From the NCBI GenBank assembly GCA_002451795.1, contig DKDJ01000011.1, positions 1-64,000 on the forward strand: a stretch of DNA of 64,000 nucleotides, read 5' to 3'. This DNA comes from Bacteroidales bacterium UBA6851. GTDB lineage: Bacteria; Bacteroidota; Bacteroidia; Bacteroidales; UBA932. A program made the translations under genes and the position numbers. The notes beneath the pieces are model-generated. The model ran no database searches. It worked only from the letters and a program-made list of their open reading frames with translations, and had not been told where the DNA came from. Within the stretch, counting starts at the first letter, position 1. Every line of letters begins with the position of its first letter. Positions 16,595-26,523 of the stretch are shown in pieces.

Positions 16595-19177
16595 ATGCGA
16601 AAGCTATTAAAACATATTTTATGCCTTTTTTTTATGCTGTTCCCGATAATGATGCATTCTCAGGTGCTTTCGTCTCTCGGAGTAGCAAAAGAAATTACAA
16701 AAGGAATTCTCCCCAACGGAATAGAATACTTCCTTGTCCAGAACACGTCAGATAAGGGATTTGCTGATTATGCTCTTGTAAGGACCGTATCACTTAGCAA
16801 TTCCGATGAACGCAAGGCTTTGTGTAACCTTCCTCATTTTACGGATCGCAAACCTTGGGAGTTTCTTGCAGATCATGGAGTCGGGTATTCTACGGAGGGG
16901 TTCTATACGGAAGAAGGTCCTGCCGGGGTATTTCGCTTCAGCAATGTGCCGGTATACAACCAGAGTGTCGCTGATTCCACGCTCCTCATGTTGGTGGATA
17001 TGGCTGCCCTATCCAGAAGTTCTCAGGCTGTCATAGTGAGTGGGGATATAGTGCCGTCCAAACTTAAGGAGAGGCTTAATCTGTTGTCAATGACAGTGCC
17101 TCAACTTGAATCCTCTTCTGGTAGCGGATACTATAAGTGGAGCCCACGGGAGAAGAAGAGATGTGTGCTTGTGACAAACCCGTCTTCTGATGTGGCGGTT
17201 GTGAGTGCAATTATCAGTAGCGCGAGGACCAGCAGGGATCTTCTCAACTCTCCACAGCCAATCGTTACTTCCATGTATGCGGAACTCCTTGGCAATGTGG
17301 TATCCGATCGGGTAAGACGTGAGTTCAGAAGCAGGGGGATTCCTCTTGCCGATGTCGAGTTCAATTACTCTGGAAGCGGGGATGATGCGGAAGACGAGAG
17401 GTACCGTTTCATGTTCTATACCTCAGCTAAGAAAGTCAACGAAGCGACAGATTGCTTTGCGCGGATTCTTTCGGATCTTGACAGGCGTGGCGCCGTCCTG
17501 GATGAGTTCGTTGATGCCAGGGCACGACTTTCAGGAGATATTAAGGGTGGAAAGGTTATTCCGGAACAAGACAACGCTTCCTATGTGAACAGATGTGTCT
17601 CTGCCTTTCTATATGGGACAAACCTTGCATCCAATGATATGATTGCCTCCATGATGACCGGGAATAACATAGAGGCAGAGAAGGAACTTCCGCTTTTTAA
17701 TTCATTCGTTTCTGCGCTTTTGGATGCCGATAAAAACCTTACCCTCAGGTTTAATGTGCCAGACTGTGGTCTGGATGCCGAGAGTCTCGGGACGACTTTC
17801 GCGGAGGCCTGGATGGAGGGGAGCGATAGGGATTACAGTTACAAGAAGACATTTAGTGATACATTGAGCCTTTATGATTCCAAAAGCAAGGTTAAGCTTC
17901 GTTCTGAAATCAGGGAGCCGATATCAGGAGGAAGTCTTTGGACTTTCTCTAATGGAATTAAAGTACTCTATAAGAAGACGTCACAGAGAGGCGAATTTAA
18001 TTATGCTCTCATGCTTCGTGGTGGCGTAGCTTCAGTTCCTGATATACGCAATGGTGAAAGCGCTTTTGTGGGAGATATGCTTTCTTTGGACAGGGTTGCC
18101 GGTCTTAATCCCTATGATTTCAAAGCCATGCTTGCAGCCAATGGTATTACGATGAGCGGAAGTGCTGGCATTTCCGATATGCGTATCTGCGGCACAGCTC
18201 CTAAGCAGAAACTTCGTCTGCTTCTGCGTTGTCTTCTCTCTGTCTCCGAAAAACGGGAGCCGGATAAAGACGCGTTTCGCTACTATAAGCAATGTGAATC
18301 TGTAAGGATTGATATGCAGTCGCTTTCTGCCCGTGACGTCAATTCCCTTATGGACAGTATAATGCGTCCGGAATATTTCTTTACGGAGAGGAAGTATATT
18401 GAGCGGCTTGCTGAGGATCTCCCCCAGAGGTGTGAAAAGTATTTTGATGCGCAGTTTGACAAGGTCAATGACGGCTTGATTGTGCTTATGGGGGATCTTG
18501 ATGAAGAAGCCCTCAAAAAGGAGTTGTGCCGTGCGCTCGGTGGTTTCCGTGTGATGAAGAGATTTGCACAAAGACCTTCTGTAAAAAGTCGTTTTGCCTC
18601 TGGTGATGTGTCTTATACGGTGGAGTCGGGCCCTGGACTGGTAGGTGGCAGTGAAATTGGGGTTAATGTGGCTATGTCTGCTCCAATGCCTTACAATATG
18701 GAGAATTATGTTGCATTCAGGCTCGCTGCTTCATGTATACGGAAAGAGATGGTGCGGACTCTCTCGGATATGGGGGCATATTTTGACTTGTCGGCTAGAC
18801 TTGAGGTGTTCCCGGATGAGCGGATTTCACTTTTTGTGAATTGTCATCCTTGTATAGAAAGTGGGTTGCCTTCTGAGGTTGCTGCCGCCGCCCCACTTGA
18901 TATGCTTGGAGCTGTTAGGAAGGTAACGGAAAGGATAGCGTCGCTTCCTCTATCCGGAGACGAGTTGGCAGCTTTCAAGGAAGAGTTGCAGAACGATTTC
19001 CAGACCAGCATGCAAAATACTGAATATGTGATGGAAGCCGTGATGGTAAGATATAGTGAAGGAAAGGACCTGGTGTCCGGATTTGGCGACGCTCTTAAGA
19101 ATGTCTCGATAGAAAAAGTCCGCTCGGTACTTGAGATGCTGGCTTCAGGGGCTTCTGTAGAATATATAATCATTTAA
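16595..19177 (+). CDS. M16 (pitrilysin/insulinase)-family protein, apparently inactive
   Basis: An 860-residue exported protein. A signal peptide (MRKLLKHILCLFFMLFPIMMHSQ) is followed by the M16 N-terminal strand ITKGILPNGIEYFLVQN. A second M16-like domain starts LWTFSNGIKVLYKK near residue 450. In active members the first domain carries HxxEH and a later Glu for zinc. Here the matching stretch reads LPHFTDRKPWEFLADHGVGY, and no HxxEH is visible, so it is probably a pseudoenzyme. The ATG at 16595 is chosen because it starts the signal peptide and lies downstream of the promoter box. DUF3109 follows by 1 bp. Confidence 0.75.
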   Translation: MRKLLKHILCLFFMLFPIMMHSQVLSSLGVAKEITKGILPNGIEYFLVQNTSDKGFADYALVRTVSLSNSDERKALCNLPHFTDRKPWEFLADHGVGYSTEGFYTEEGPAGVFRFSNVPVYNQSVADSTLLMLVDMAALSRSSQAVIVSGDIVPSKLKERLNLLSMTVPQLESSSGSGYYKWSPREKKRCVLVTNPSSDVAVVSAIISSARTSRDLLNSPQPIVTSMYAELLGNVVSDRVRREFRSRGIPLADVEFNYSGSGDDAEDERYRFMFYTSAKKVNEATDCFARILSDLDRRGAVLDEFVDARARLSGDIKGGKVIPEQDNASYVNRCVSAFLYGTNLASNDMIASMMTGNNIEAEKELPLFNSFVSALLDADKNLTLRFNVPDCGLDAESLGTTFAEAWMEGSDRDYSYKKTFSDTLSLYDSKSKVKLRSEIREPISGGSLWTFSNGIKVLYKKTSQRGEFNYALMLRGGVASVPDIRNGESAFVGDMLSLDRVAGLNPYDFKAMLAANGITMSGSAGISDMRICGTAPKQKLRLLLRCLLSVSEKREPDKDAFRYYKQCESVRIDMQSLSARDVNSLMDSIMRPEYFFTERKYIERLAEDLPQRCEKYFDAQFDKVNDGLIVLMGDLDEEALKKELCRALGGFRVMKRFAQRPSVKSRFASGDVSYTVESGPGLVGGSEIGVNVAMSAPMPYNMENYVAFRLAASCIRKEMVRTLSDMGAYFDLSARLEVFPDERISLFVNCHPCIESGLPSEVAAAAPLDMLGAVRKVTERIASLPLSGDELAAFKEELQNDFQTSMQNTEYVMEAVMVRYSEGKDLVSGFGDALKNVSIEKVRSVLEMLASGASVEYIII

Positions 19178-19178
19178 A

Positions 19179-19763
19179 ATGGGAAGATTCGGTACTATTG
19201 TCCAGATAGGGAATATTCTTGTATCGGAGGAAGTTATTACGGAGTATTTTGCCTGCGACTATAAAGAGTGTCGTGGTGCTTGTTGTATAATAGGAGATAG
19301 TGGTGCTCCGATGGAGGAGAACGAGCCCGAGAGTATTGAGCATGATTATCCGCACTTTAGCCATCTGATGCGTCAGCAGGGTAGGGATGTTGTGGATAAG
19401 AAGGGTTTCTTCGAGATAGATGTGGACGGGGATATGGTCACACCTTTGGTGGATGGATCATGCGAGTGCGCCTATTGTCATTTCCTTGACGATGGGGCAT
19501 GCCTTTGCGCTATAGAGAAGTGTGGGTTCAAGAAACCTATATCCTGTTCGCTTTATCCTATAAGGGTCACCAAACTTACCGGTGGTGGACTCGCGCTAAA
19601 TCTTCATAGGTGGGAAATCTGTAAGGATGCTTTTCGGAAGGGACGTAGGGATGGCGTCAGGGTATACCAATTCCTGCGCAAGCCTCTGACGGATAATTAC
19701 GGGGAGGAGTTTTATGAAGCATTGGATGCGGCTGCCCAGCACATCCTCTCATCTGTGAAATGA
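19179..19763 (+). CDS. DUF3109 family cysteine-rich protein
   Basis: A 194-residue cytosolic protein with Cys clusters CDYKECRGACC (about 26-36), CECAYC near 94-99, CLCAIEKCG, and ISCSLYPIR. It resembles zinc- or iron-sulfur-binding YkgJ-like proteins. The N-terminal GNILVSEEV and the NLHRWEICKDA segment fit DUF3109, which is conserved in Bacteroidota but uncharacterised. It probably shares a message with the M16-like gene. Its last 15 bp overlap the convergent prmC gene. Confidence 0.8.
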   Translation: MGRFGTIVQIGNILVSEEVITEYFACDYKECRGACCIIGDSGAPMEENEPESIEHDYPHFSHLMRQQGRDVVDKKGFFEIDVDGDMVTPLVDGSCECAYCHFLDDGACLCAIEKCGFKKPISCSLYPIRVTKLTGGGLALNLHRWEICKDAFRKGRRDGVRVYQFLRKPLTDNYGEEFYEALDAAAQHILSSVK

Positions 19764-20660
19764 TACGAATCTGTCTTTGCCGAAACAATCCGTGATGAGG
19801 GTCACATTTTTGAACCCATAGCGCTTCAGGAGTTCCATAGTCTGGACGCCAAGTCTCTCATTGATTTCAAATACGGCCATTCCTCCGTCTGCGAGTAGCC
19901 CCGATGTCCACCTGGCGCATGCATCATAGAAGAGGAGAGGATTATTGTCCGGTACGAAAAGCGCCAATTTTGGCTCGTATCGTAGGACATTAGGTCTCAT
20001 TTGGCTCCTTTCACTGTCCATTATGTAAGGGGGATTTGATAGTATTATATCAAAAGGGCCTTCGGCTGCTATATCGTCTGGAATTACGGCTCTCCCGCTT
20101 GTGTCTGACTTCAGTATGTCGGCTTCAACGAAGTGCGGTGGATGGCAATTGCCCGTGAATTGTGACTCGGCTATGGACAATGCCTCTCTGGATATGTCTA
20201 CGCCATATACTTGTGCAGAAGAGGCTTCGAGTGCGACCGACCATGCAATACATCCAGAACCAGTACAAAGATCCAGAACCTTCGGGGTGTGCCTGTCTGT
20301 ATGTATCGCGGATATGTTTTCTTTTCCACATTTAAGAGCTTTTAGGGCAATAGATACGAGTTGCTCTGTCTCCGGGCGTGGAATCAGAACTCCAGGGGCT
20401 ACATTAAAGCGATATCCGAAGAAGTCGCAGTGGCCGATCACATATTGTATAGGCTCTGCATTGCTCAGTCTCTCCATATCTTTTTCTAGTGTTTCGAGAG
20501 CACTATCCTTTATCGTATATTCTGGCGCCACGATATGAGTGTAGCTCTTGACCCCAAGCCTTTCCTCGCACAGCATAATGACAATACCCCTCGCTTCTGG
20601 CGAAGGGTATATGTGTGAGAGCCTTTCTGTGGCTGACTTTATGAAGTCTTTTAACAACAT
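19749..20660 (-). CDS. prmC: Release factor glutamine methyltransferase
   Basis: A 303-residue class I methyltransferase that methylates the GGQ glutamine of peptide chain release factors. The N-terminal helical domain includes the segment PIQYVIGHCDFFGYRFNV. It is followed by VLIPRPETEQL, the SAM motif LDLCTGSGCIAW, and the catalytic SNPPYI. All are PrmC hallmarks. It is the last gene of a minus-strand run with the class A PBP and ddl genes (10-bp gap to ddl). Confidence 0.93.
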   Translation of the reverse strand: MLLKDFIKSATERLSHIYPSPEARGIVIMLCEERLGVKSYTHIVAPEYTIKDSALETLEKDMERLSNAEPIQYVIGHCDFFGYRFNVAPGVLIPRPETEQLVSIALKALKCGKENISAIHTDRHTPKVLDLCTGSGCIAWSVALEASSAQVYGVDISREALSIAESQFTGNCHPPHFVEADILKSDTSGRAVIPDDIAAEGPFDIILSNPPYIMDSERSQMRPNVLRYEPKLALFVPDNNPLLFYDACARWTSGLLADGGMAVFEINERLGVQTMELLKRYGFKNVTLITDCFGKDRFVSFHR

Positions 20661-20670
20661 CCTGCAGACG

Positions 20671-21687
20671 CTATGAACTTTCTATTATTGTGCTGAGGAA
20701 CGCTGTCATGTCCATGCCGGCAGTTCTTACCATCTTAGGCACCAGCGATGCGCTTGTCATTCCTGGAATTGTATTGATTTCGAGGAAATACAGACCATCA
20801 TCTGCAAGGATATAGTCCATTCTTACAACGCCCTTACATCCGAGTAGCGAGTATATTGCGCATGTGGTATTTTTCACAAGTGATTCCTGAAGTTCGTTGA
20901 CCTGAGCCGGACAGATCTCTTTACTATGTCCATTGTATTTGGCATCATAATCAAAATACTCGTTGTCTGAAACGATTTCTATGAGCGGAAGTGCTTTTAC
21001 TTCCTTGCCGTCTGAATAGGCTGCGCAAGTGAGTTCGCGACCTGTAATTCCTTGCTCGACAAGTACGGTTGGTCCTTCGGAAAAGGCGTACTGGACAGCG
21101 GATGCGAGTTCTTCAGGGTTGGCGACGCGGGTTACCCCGAAACTTGAGCCTCCCTTGGTCGGCTTTACGAATACAGGGAATTTTAGCGTATTTACAACCT
21201 TTTCGCAGAATGCGCTGATGTTAAGTCCCTCGCGAATATAGCAGTCTGGGGCACACTTTACAAGACCGCTATCCCTTACGTTGGATTTGCATGCATATTT
21301 ATCGAAAGCAATCGCACTTACAAAAGAGTCGCAAGCACTGAAAGGGACACCCATGATTTCCAGATATCCCTGAAGTTGCCCGGTTTCTCCTGGTGCTCCG
21401 TGTTGTACGATGTATGCATAGTCAAATCTGACTTTCTCTCCGAGTACGCTTACAGAGAAATCATTTTTGTCTACGGATGGACGGGCGCCTTCTGGGAATG
21501 TGACCCTCATGGAATTCTTCTTCTTGTATGCTACCAGAGACCATTCCCCGAATCGTGCATAAATCTCGTAGATGTCGTATACATTGCCGTCAATTCTTGA
21601 AGCAACGAACTCTCCACTTCTGCAAGACACCTCGCTTTCTGAGGTGTCGCTGCCGTAAATTACGGCTATCGTATTATACTTAGCCAT
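20671..21687 (-). CDS. ddl: D-alanine--D-alanine ligase
   Basis: A 338-residue ATP-grasp enzyme that makes the D-Ala-D-Ala dipeptide for peptidoglycan. Markers include HGAPGETGQLQGYLEIMGVPFS near 115-135, the ATP-grasp loop VKPTKGGSSFGVTRV, EQGITGRELTCA, and the metal-binding end FLEINTIPGMTSASLVPKM. The serine-containing KGGSSFGV loop and TIPGMT fit a normal D-Ala:D-Ala ligase. Nothing suggests a vancomycin-resistance D-Lac type. It lies 7 bp after the class A PBP gene. Confidence 0.93.
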   Translation of the reverse strand: MAKYNTIAVIYGSDTSESEVSCRSGEFVASRIDGNVYDIYEIYARFGEWSLVAYKKKNSMRVTFPEGARPSVDKNDFSVSVLGEKVRFDYAYIVQHGAPGETGQLQGYLEIMGVPFSACDSFVSAIAFDKYACKSNVRDSGLVKCAPDCYIREGLNISAFCEKVVNTLKFPVFVKPTKGGSSFGVTRVANPEELASAVQYAFSEGPTVLVEQGITGRELTCAAYSDGKEVKALPLIEIVSDNEYFDYDAKYNGHSKEICPAQVNELQESLVKNTTCAIYSLLGCKGVVRMDYILADDGLYFLEINTIPGMTSASLVPKMVRTAGMDMTAFLSTIIESS

Positions 21688-21694
21688 ACGATTA

Positions 21695-24091
21695 TTAATT
21701 GAAATAATATTCTTCTTCTGTCTCTTTCCTATTCTGTCCTTCTGCTGGAGCCTCCTCGTTGTATCCGCCGAGGTTTGTGCCCTGTGTGCTGCAGTCGAAG
21801 TTGAATTCTCCTACGCTCGGGGCGACGAATCTATCGTTCTCCATGGACCATCCGATGGATGGGTCCGCAAGACACTTCTTCATCCAGATTCCCCATATCG
21901 GGAGCGCCATATTGGAGCCGCTTCCAAGGGCTAGTGAATTGAAGTGGACCTGGCGGTCTTCACCTCCGACCCATACGCCCGCCGTTATATTAGGGGTATA
22001 CCCTATGAACCATCCGTCTGAGTTGTCGTTGGTCGTTCCGGTCTTTCCGGCAATCTCTCCTCTAAGACCATATACTGACCGGAGTCTGGATCCTGTACCT
22101 TCGTTGATAACTCCACTCATGAGGTTGATCATCAGATATGCTGTCTGCTCGGAAATGGCCTCTCGTTTCTGGTTGGAGTATTCTCCAATGGTACGCCCGT
22201 CGTTGTCTGTGATGCGGGTAATGTACTGAGGTGTGGCATAAGTTCCCATGGATGGGAATGTGTTGTAGGCTGCCACCATATCGAATACGGATACTTCAGC
22301 CGGGCCGACGCATAGCGAGTAGACTTCATCGATATGTGTCTTAATGCCCATCTGATGCATCATTCTTACTAGAGCTGCAGGCCCAAGTTCTTTCATCAGG
22401 AAAGCCGAGATGTTGTTGGAACTGTGTGCAAGACCCCACTTGAGGGTGACTGTTTGTCCTAGCCACTCTTCCTTGTCTGTACTTCTTGGCGTCCATGTTT
22501 GGCCGTCGTAAAGGACAAATGTCTGTGATTGGTTCACTACCTTGTCGCATGGCGTAAGTCCTTCCTGCATGGCGAGAGTGTATAGGAATGGCTTTACGGT
22601 AGAGCCTATCTGACGCTTCCCCTGACGAACATTGTCGTACTTGAAATATCTATAGTTTGGTCCGCCTACGTATGCCTTTACATATCCTGTCACAGGCTCC
22701 ATGGCCACGAACCCACATCTAAGAATGGACTTATAGTAGCGTATAGAGTCATCCGGCGTCATGGTGGTGTCTGCGTAACCCTTTGAATTCCAAGCGAATA
22801 CTCTCATCTTTACAGGCTTGGAGAATTGAGCATAGATCTCCTCGTCGCTTACTCCCGCCTTGTGTTGAAGTCTATAACGATCGCTCCATCGTCTTGCCTG
22901 TTTCATCAGGGACTGGGCTGTCTTCGAGTCTACGTCGTTGGCAAACGGTTTGTTCTTCTTCCATTTAACCTCCTTATCGAAGCTCTTCTGGAGGTTTTTG
23001 CCAAGATGCTCTGCGACTGCCTCTTCAGCATATTGCTGCATCTTGTAGTTGATGGTGGTATATATTCGGAGACCATCCCTATCAAGGTCATATTTGGAGC
23101 CATCCGCTTTTTTGTTCTTGTTGAGCCATCCATAGATAGGATCCTCTCTCCAGCGTAATGAGTCTTGGCTATAGTCTTCGTCCCATTGGTAGTCGCTTCT
23201 TTTCGGCTTGGAGGCGTTCATGTCCCGTCGGAGCATATCCCTGAAATAAGGTGCTCTTCCAGAATTGTGGTCTTGTACTTGATAAGTCAGGGTAATTGGC
23301 AGTTGTACTATGGAGTCGCACTCTTCCTTGGTGATGTATCCGTTCTTTGCCATCTGCCCGATTACGAAATTACGGCGCTCAAGAGCCTTGTCCGGGTTGA
23401 TGACAGGATTGTATCGTGTGGGCTTGTTCACCATTCCCACAAGCATGGCGGCTTCTTCGATAGTAAGGTCTGAAGGGTCTTTGGCGAAGAAAGTCTCGGA
23501 TGCTGCCTTGACTCCGTAGGCTCCGCTGCCAAAGAAAATGGAGTTGAGGTACATATCCACAATCTCCTCCTTGGTGTAGTCCCTCTCCAATTTTACGGCT
23601 GTAATCCACTCTTTTAGTTTGGTGCCTACCATGACTACTTTGGACCACCCCGGAACTTTGCTCTCCACCTCCTTTCGAGGATAGAGCGTTTTGGCGAGCT
23701 GCTGAGTAATAGTACTTCCTCCTCCCTGACTTGAGTCACCTAAAAGAATTGTCTTTACCGCTACACGAGCAAGTCCTCTCATGTCTATTCCTGAGTGCTT
23801 GTAGAAGCGGGAGTCCTCTGTAGCAATGGCTGCGTCTACGAGATACTCTGAGAGCTCGTCGAAACTTACATATGTTCTGTTCTCTATATGGAACGTGGCG
23901 AGTACTTCTCCATTCTCGGCAATGACCTGCGTGGCAAGTTTGTTGTCTGGATGCTCAAGTTCCTCAAATGATGGGATTTTTGCAAATAGTCCTACAAGAA
24001 GCAGGGAGACTATCAGAATAGCGAAAGGTGCCGCTATAATTATCCAGAACCACTTGATTATTCTTTTCTTCGTACTATCTTTCATCTTCAT
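21695..24091 (-). CDS. mrcA: Class A penicillin-binding protein 1A
   Basis: A 798-residue bifunctional murein synthase. It has a short cytoplasmic start and one membrane helix (about 13-33). The GT51 glycosyltransferase domain includes ATEDSRFYKHSGID with the catalytic Glu and GGSTITQQLAKTLYPRKE. The transpeptidase domain includes SxxK in GSTVKPFLY, SSN in AHSSNNISAF, and KTG in GKTGTTNDNSDGW. The tail is polar. It builds glycan strands and crosslinks them in the periplasm. An 8-bp inverted repeat is in its leader. ddl and prmC follow. Confidence 0.94.
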   Translation of the reverse strand: MKMKDSTKKRIIKWFWIIIAAPFAILIVSLLLVGLFAKIPSFEELEHPDNKLATQVIAENGEVLATFHIENRTYVSFDELSEYLVDAAIATEDSRFYKHSGIDMRGLARVAVKTILLGDSSQGGGSTITQQLAKTLYPRKEVESKVPGWSKVVMVGTKLKEWITAVKLERDYTKEEIVDMYLNSIFFGSGAYGVKAASETFFAKDPSDLTIEEAAMLVGMVNKPTRYNPVINPDKALERRNFVIGQMAKNGYITKEECDSIVQLPITLTYQVQDHNSGRAPYFRDMLRRDMNASKPKRSDYQWDEDYSQDSLRWREDPIYGWLNKNKKADGSKYDLDRDGLRIYTTINYKMQQYAEEAVAEHLGKNLQKSFDKEVKWKKNKPFANDVDSKTAQSLMKQARRWSDRYRLQHKAGVSDEEIYAQFSKPVKMRVFAWNSKGYADTTMTPDDSIRYYKSILRCGFVAMEPVTGYVKAYVGGPNYRYFKYDNVRQGKRQIGSTVKPFLYTLAMQEGLTPCDKVVNQSQTFVLYDGQTWTPRSTDKEEWLGQTVTLKWGLAHSSNNISAFLMKELGPAALVRMMHQMGIKTHIDEVYSLCVGPAEVSVFDMVAAYNTFPSMGTYATPQYITRITDNDGRTIGEYSNQKREAISEQTAYLMINLMSGVINEGTGSRLRSVYGLRGEIAGKTGTTNDNSDGWFIGYTPNITAGVWVGGEDRQVHFNSLALGSGSNMALPIWGIWMKKCLADPSIGWSMENDRFVAPSVGEFNFDCSTQGTNLGGYNEEAPAEGQNRKETEEEYYFN

Positions 24092-24100
24092 TGAAAATTT

Positions 24101-24118
24101 GTCGTAATTTATTACGAC
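24101..24118. repeat. Perfect inverted repeat in the PBP1A leader
   Basis: GTCGTAAT-TT-ATTACGAC is a perfect 8-bp palindrome with a 2-bp centre, between the candidate -7 box TAATTTTG (minus, 24135-24142) and the PBP1A ATG. Its symmetry and place suggest a dimeric repressor site or a leader RNA hairpin. No T run follows. Confidence 0.55.
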
Positions 24119-24210
24119 TGGTGAAAAACTGTTGCAAAATTAGCGATTAAATTTTGAAATTTACCGAGTTTGTGACTTTCTTTGCACTTTCAAAACTGAA
24201 TAGATTCGAA

Positions 24211-26520
24211 ATGGAGGGTAATTTAGTCATAGTGGAGTCTCCGGCTAAGGCCAAGACTATACAGAAGTTTCTGGGTGAGGGATTTGTGGTGAAGTCAAGT
24301 TTCGGTCATATCCGGGATCTTCAGGACAACAAGTTAAGCGTGGACGTCAATGATGGGTTTAAGCCTGAGTATATTGTTCCGTCTGACAAGAAGAAGGTCG
24401 TAGCCGAGCTCAAGAAGGCTGCTTCTAAAGCACAGATTGTATGGCTCGCATCCGATGAAGACCGTGAGGGAGAAGCTATATCGTGGCATCTGAGCGAGAC
24501 TCTTGGCCTGGACAAGGAGCGTACCCGACGGATTGTCTTCCATGAGATTACAAAGGACGCCATCCTCAATGCAGTCCAGAATCCTCGTGATATAGATATG
24601 AATCTTGTGGACGCTCAACAGGCCAGGCGTGTCCTCGATAGGCTTGTGGGCTTCGAACTTTCTCCTGTTCTCTGGAGAAAGATTCAAAGGGGACTGTCTG
24701 CCGGAAGAGTACAGTCTGTGGCCCTCCGATTGGTGGTGGACAGAGAGAAGGAGATAATGAATTTCAAGAGCACCCCATTTTACAAGGTGGAGGGAGAGTT
24801 TTTAACCGGTGGCGTGAAAGTGAAGGGTGTTCTCGATACTAAGTTTGACGATCTTGGACATGCGAGAAAGTTCCTTGAAGATAGCATTGGCGCTAAGTTC
24901 AGTGTTCTCACAGTGGATAAGAAACAGGCTGCCCGTCACCCGGCACCTCCTTTCACAACGTCTACTCTTCAGCAGGAAGCTTCCCGTAAACTACATTTCC
25001 CTGTGAGTCTTACTATGCGTGTGGCACAGTCACTCTACGAGAGGGGTATCATCACTTACATGCGTACTGACTCAACGAATCTCTCAACTCTTGCACTTGG
25101 TACGGCAAAGGATTTTATCAATAATACTTTCGGCCCAGAATACTCACACACCCGTCAGTACAAGACCAAGAGCAAGGGTGCTCAGGAAGCCCACGAAGCC
25201 ATTCGCCCTACATATATTGCCAATACGGAAATTGACGGAACTGCACAGGAGAAGAAGCTATATTCCCTGATATGGAAGCGTACGGTCGCTTCTCAGATGG
25301 AGGATGCCTCGCTGATGAATACTCAGATTAAGGTGGCCTCTGACAGCAGACCGGAGAAGTTCAATATTCAGGCGGCGGAAATTCTCTTTGATGGCTTCCT
25401 GAAACTATATATGGAAAGTCAGGATGATGTGGACGAAGATGATCAGAACGCCATTGTGCCGGAAATGCACGTGGGCGATGTCCTCAATGTCGTGTCCATA
25501 CATGCAGACTGTAAGTTCTCGCAGGCTCCGTACAGGTATTCTGAAGCCACCCTCGTGAAGAAGCTTGAAGAACTCGGCATCGGGCGTCCGTCCACGTATG
25601 CTCCGACCATCACTACACTCACTACTGGAAGAGGATACATCGTCAAGGGCGACAAGGAGGGAGTCAAGGAGAGCGTACGTAATCTGACATTGAAAAACGC
25701 TCTCATCACTGAGTCCGTAAAAACCGAGACGGTGGGTGCTGAGAAGGGAAAGCTTATGCCGCAGGAGATAGGTGTGATCGTTACTGATTTTCTTGAGAAG
25801 AAATTTCCGTCCATCATGGATTATGATTTTACTGCCAATGTCGAGAAGGACTTCGATAGTGTAGCTGCCGGAAAGATTGCGTGGAATTCGGTTATTTCAA
25901 GTTTTTACGGGCCTTTCCACGATATTGTAGGGCAGACTTTGAAAGATGGTGAATATTGTCATGTGGAGAGGGTGCTCGGAACAGATCCTTCTGATGGGAG
26001 CAAGATTGTCGCCAAGTACGGACAATATGGCCCGTATGTGCAGAAGGGCGAGGGTGAAAGCAAGCAGTTTGCCAGCCTTTCCAAGGGACAGCTCATAGAT
26101 AACTTGACTCTTGAAGACGCTCTTTCTCTCTTCCGCCTGCCGCGCACTGTGGGAGAATATGAGGGTATCCCTATTGTGGCTCTAAAAGGACGATTCGGAC
26201 CATATTTGAAGTATGGGGAGAAGAATGTTTCTCTCCCTAGAGGAGCTGATCCGCTTAGCGTGTCATTAGATGATTGCGTTGATCTTATAAAAAAGTCCGA
26301 TGCGGGAAAGGACGCATCCAAGTCGGTGATTCGTGAGTTTCCTGACTCTGATATTAGCGTGCTCCAGGGGCGGTACGGACCATATATCAAGCATGACGGA
26401 GGTAATTACAAGATTCCTAAAGGCACAGATGCATCATCACTTTCGGAAGATGACTGCAAGGCCATAATCGACGCAGGCAAACCTACCGGGACACGATTCA
26501 GAAAAACAAAAACCAAGTAA
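24211..26520 (+). CDS. topA: DNA topoisomerase I (type IA)
   Basis: A 769-residue enzyme that relaxes negative supercoils. Its Toprim domain opens with VIVESPAKAKTIQKFLG, and the metal-binding segment is ASDEDREGEAISWHL. The active-site tyrosine is in RGIITYMRTDSTN. The DNA gate region HEAIRPT follows. The C-terminus has repeated GRYGPYIK-type modules (near 600-740) in place of zinc fingers, as in Bacteroidota. The ATG at 24211 is chosen over 24154 because it is followed at once by the conserved Toprim strand. The Lrp gene begins 3 nt after its stop. Confidence 0.94.
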   Translation: MEGNLVIVESPAKAKTIQKFLGEGFVVKSSFGHIRDLQDNKLSVDVNDGFKPEYIVPSDKKKVVAELKKAASKAQIVWLASDEDREGEAISWHLSETLGLDKERTRRIVFHEITKDAILNAVQNPRDIDMNLVDAQQARRVLDRLVGFELSPVLWRKIQRGLSAGRVQSVALRLVVDREKEIMNFKSTPFYKVEGEFLTGGVKVKGVLDTKFDDLGHARKFLEDSIGAKFSVLTVDKKQAARHPAPPFTTSTLQQEASRKLHFPVSLTMRVAQSLYERGIITYMRTDSTNLSTLALGTAKDFINNTFGPEYSHTRQYKTKSKGAQEAHEAIRPTYIANTEIDGTAQEKKLYSLIWKRTVASQMEDASLMNTQIKVASDSRPEKFNIQAAEILFDGFLKLYMESQDDVDEDDQNAIVPEMHVGDVLNVVSIHADCKFSQAPYRYSEATLVKKLEELGIGRPSTYAPTITTLTTGRGYIVKGDKEGVKESVRNLTLKNALITESVKTETVGAEKGKLMPQEIGVIVTDFLEKKFPSIMDYDFTANVEKDFDSVAAGKIAWNSVISSFYGPFHDIVGQTLKDGEYCHVERVLGTDPSDGSKIVAKYGQYGPYVQKGEGESKQFASLSKGQLIDNLTLEDALSLFRLPRTVGEYEGIPIVALKGRFGPYLKYGEKNVSLPRGADPLSVSLDDCVDLIKKSDAGKDASKSVIREFPDSDISVLQGRYGPYIKHDGGNYKIPKGTDASSLSEDDCKAIIDAGKPTGTRFRKTKTK

Positions 26521-26523
26521 TAT

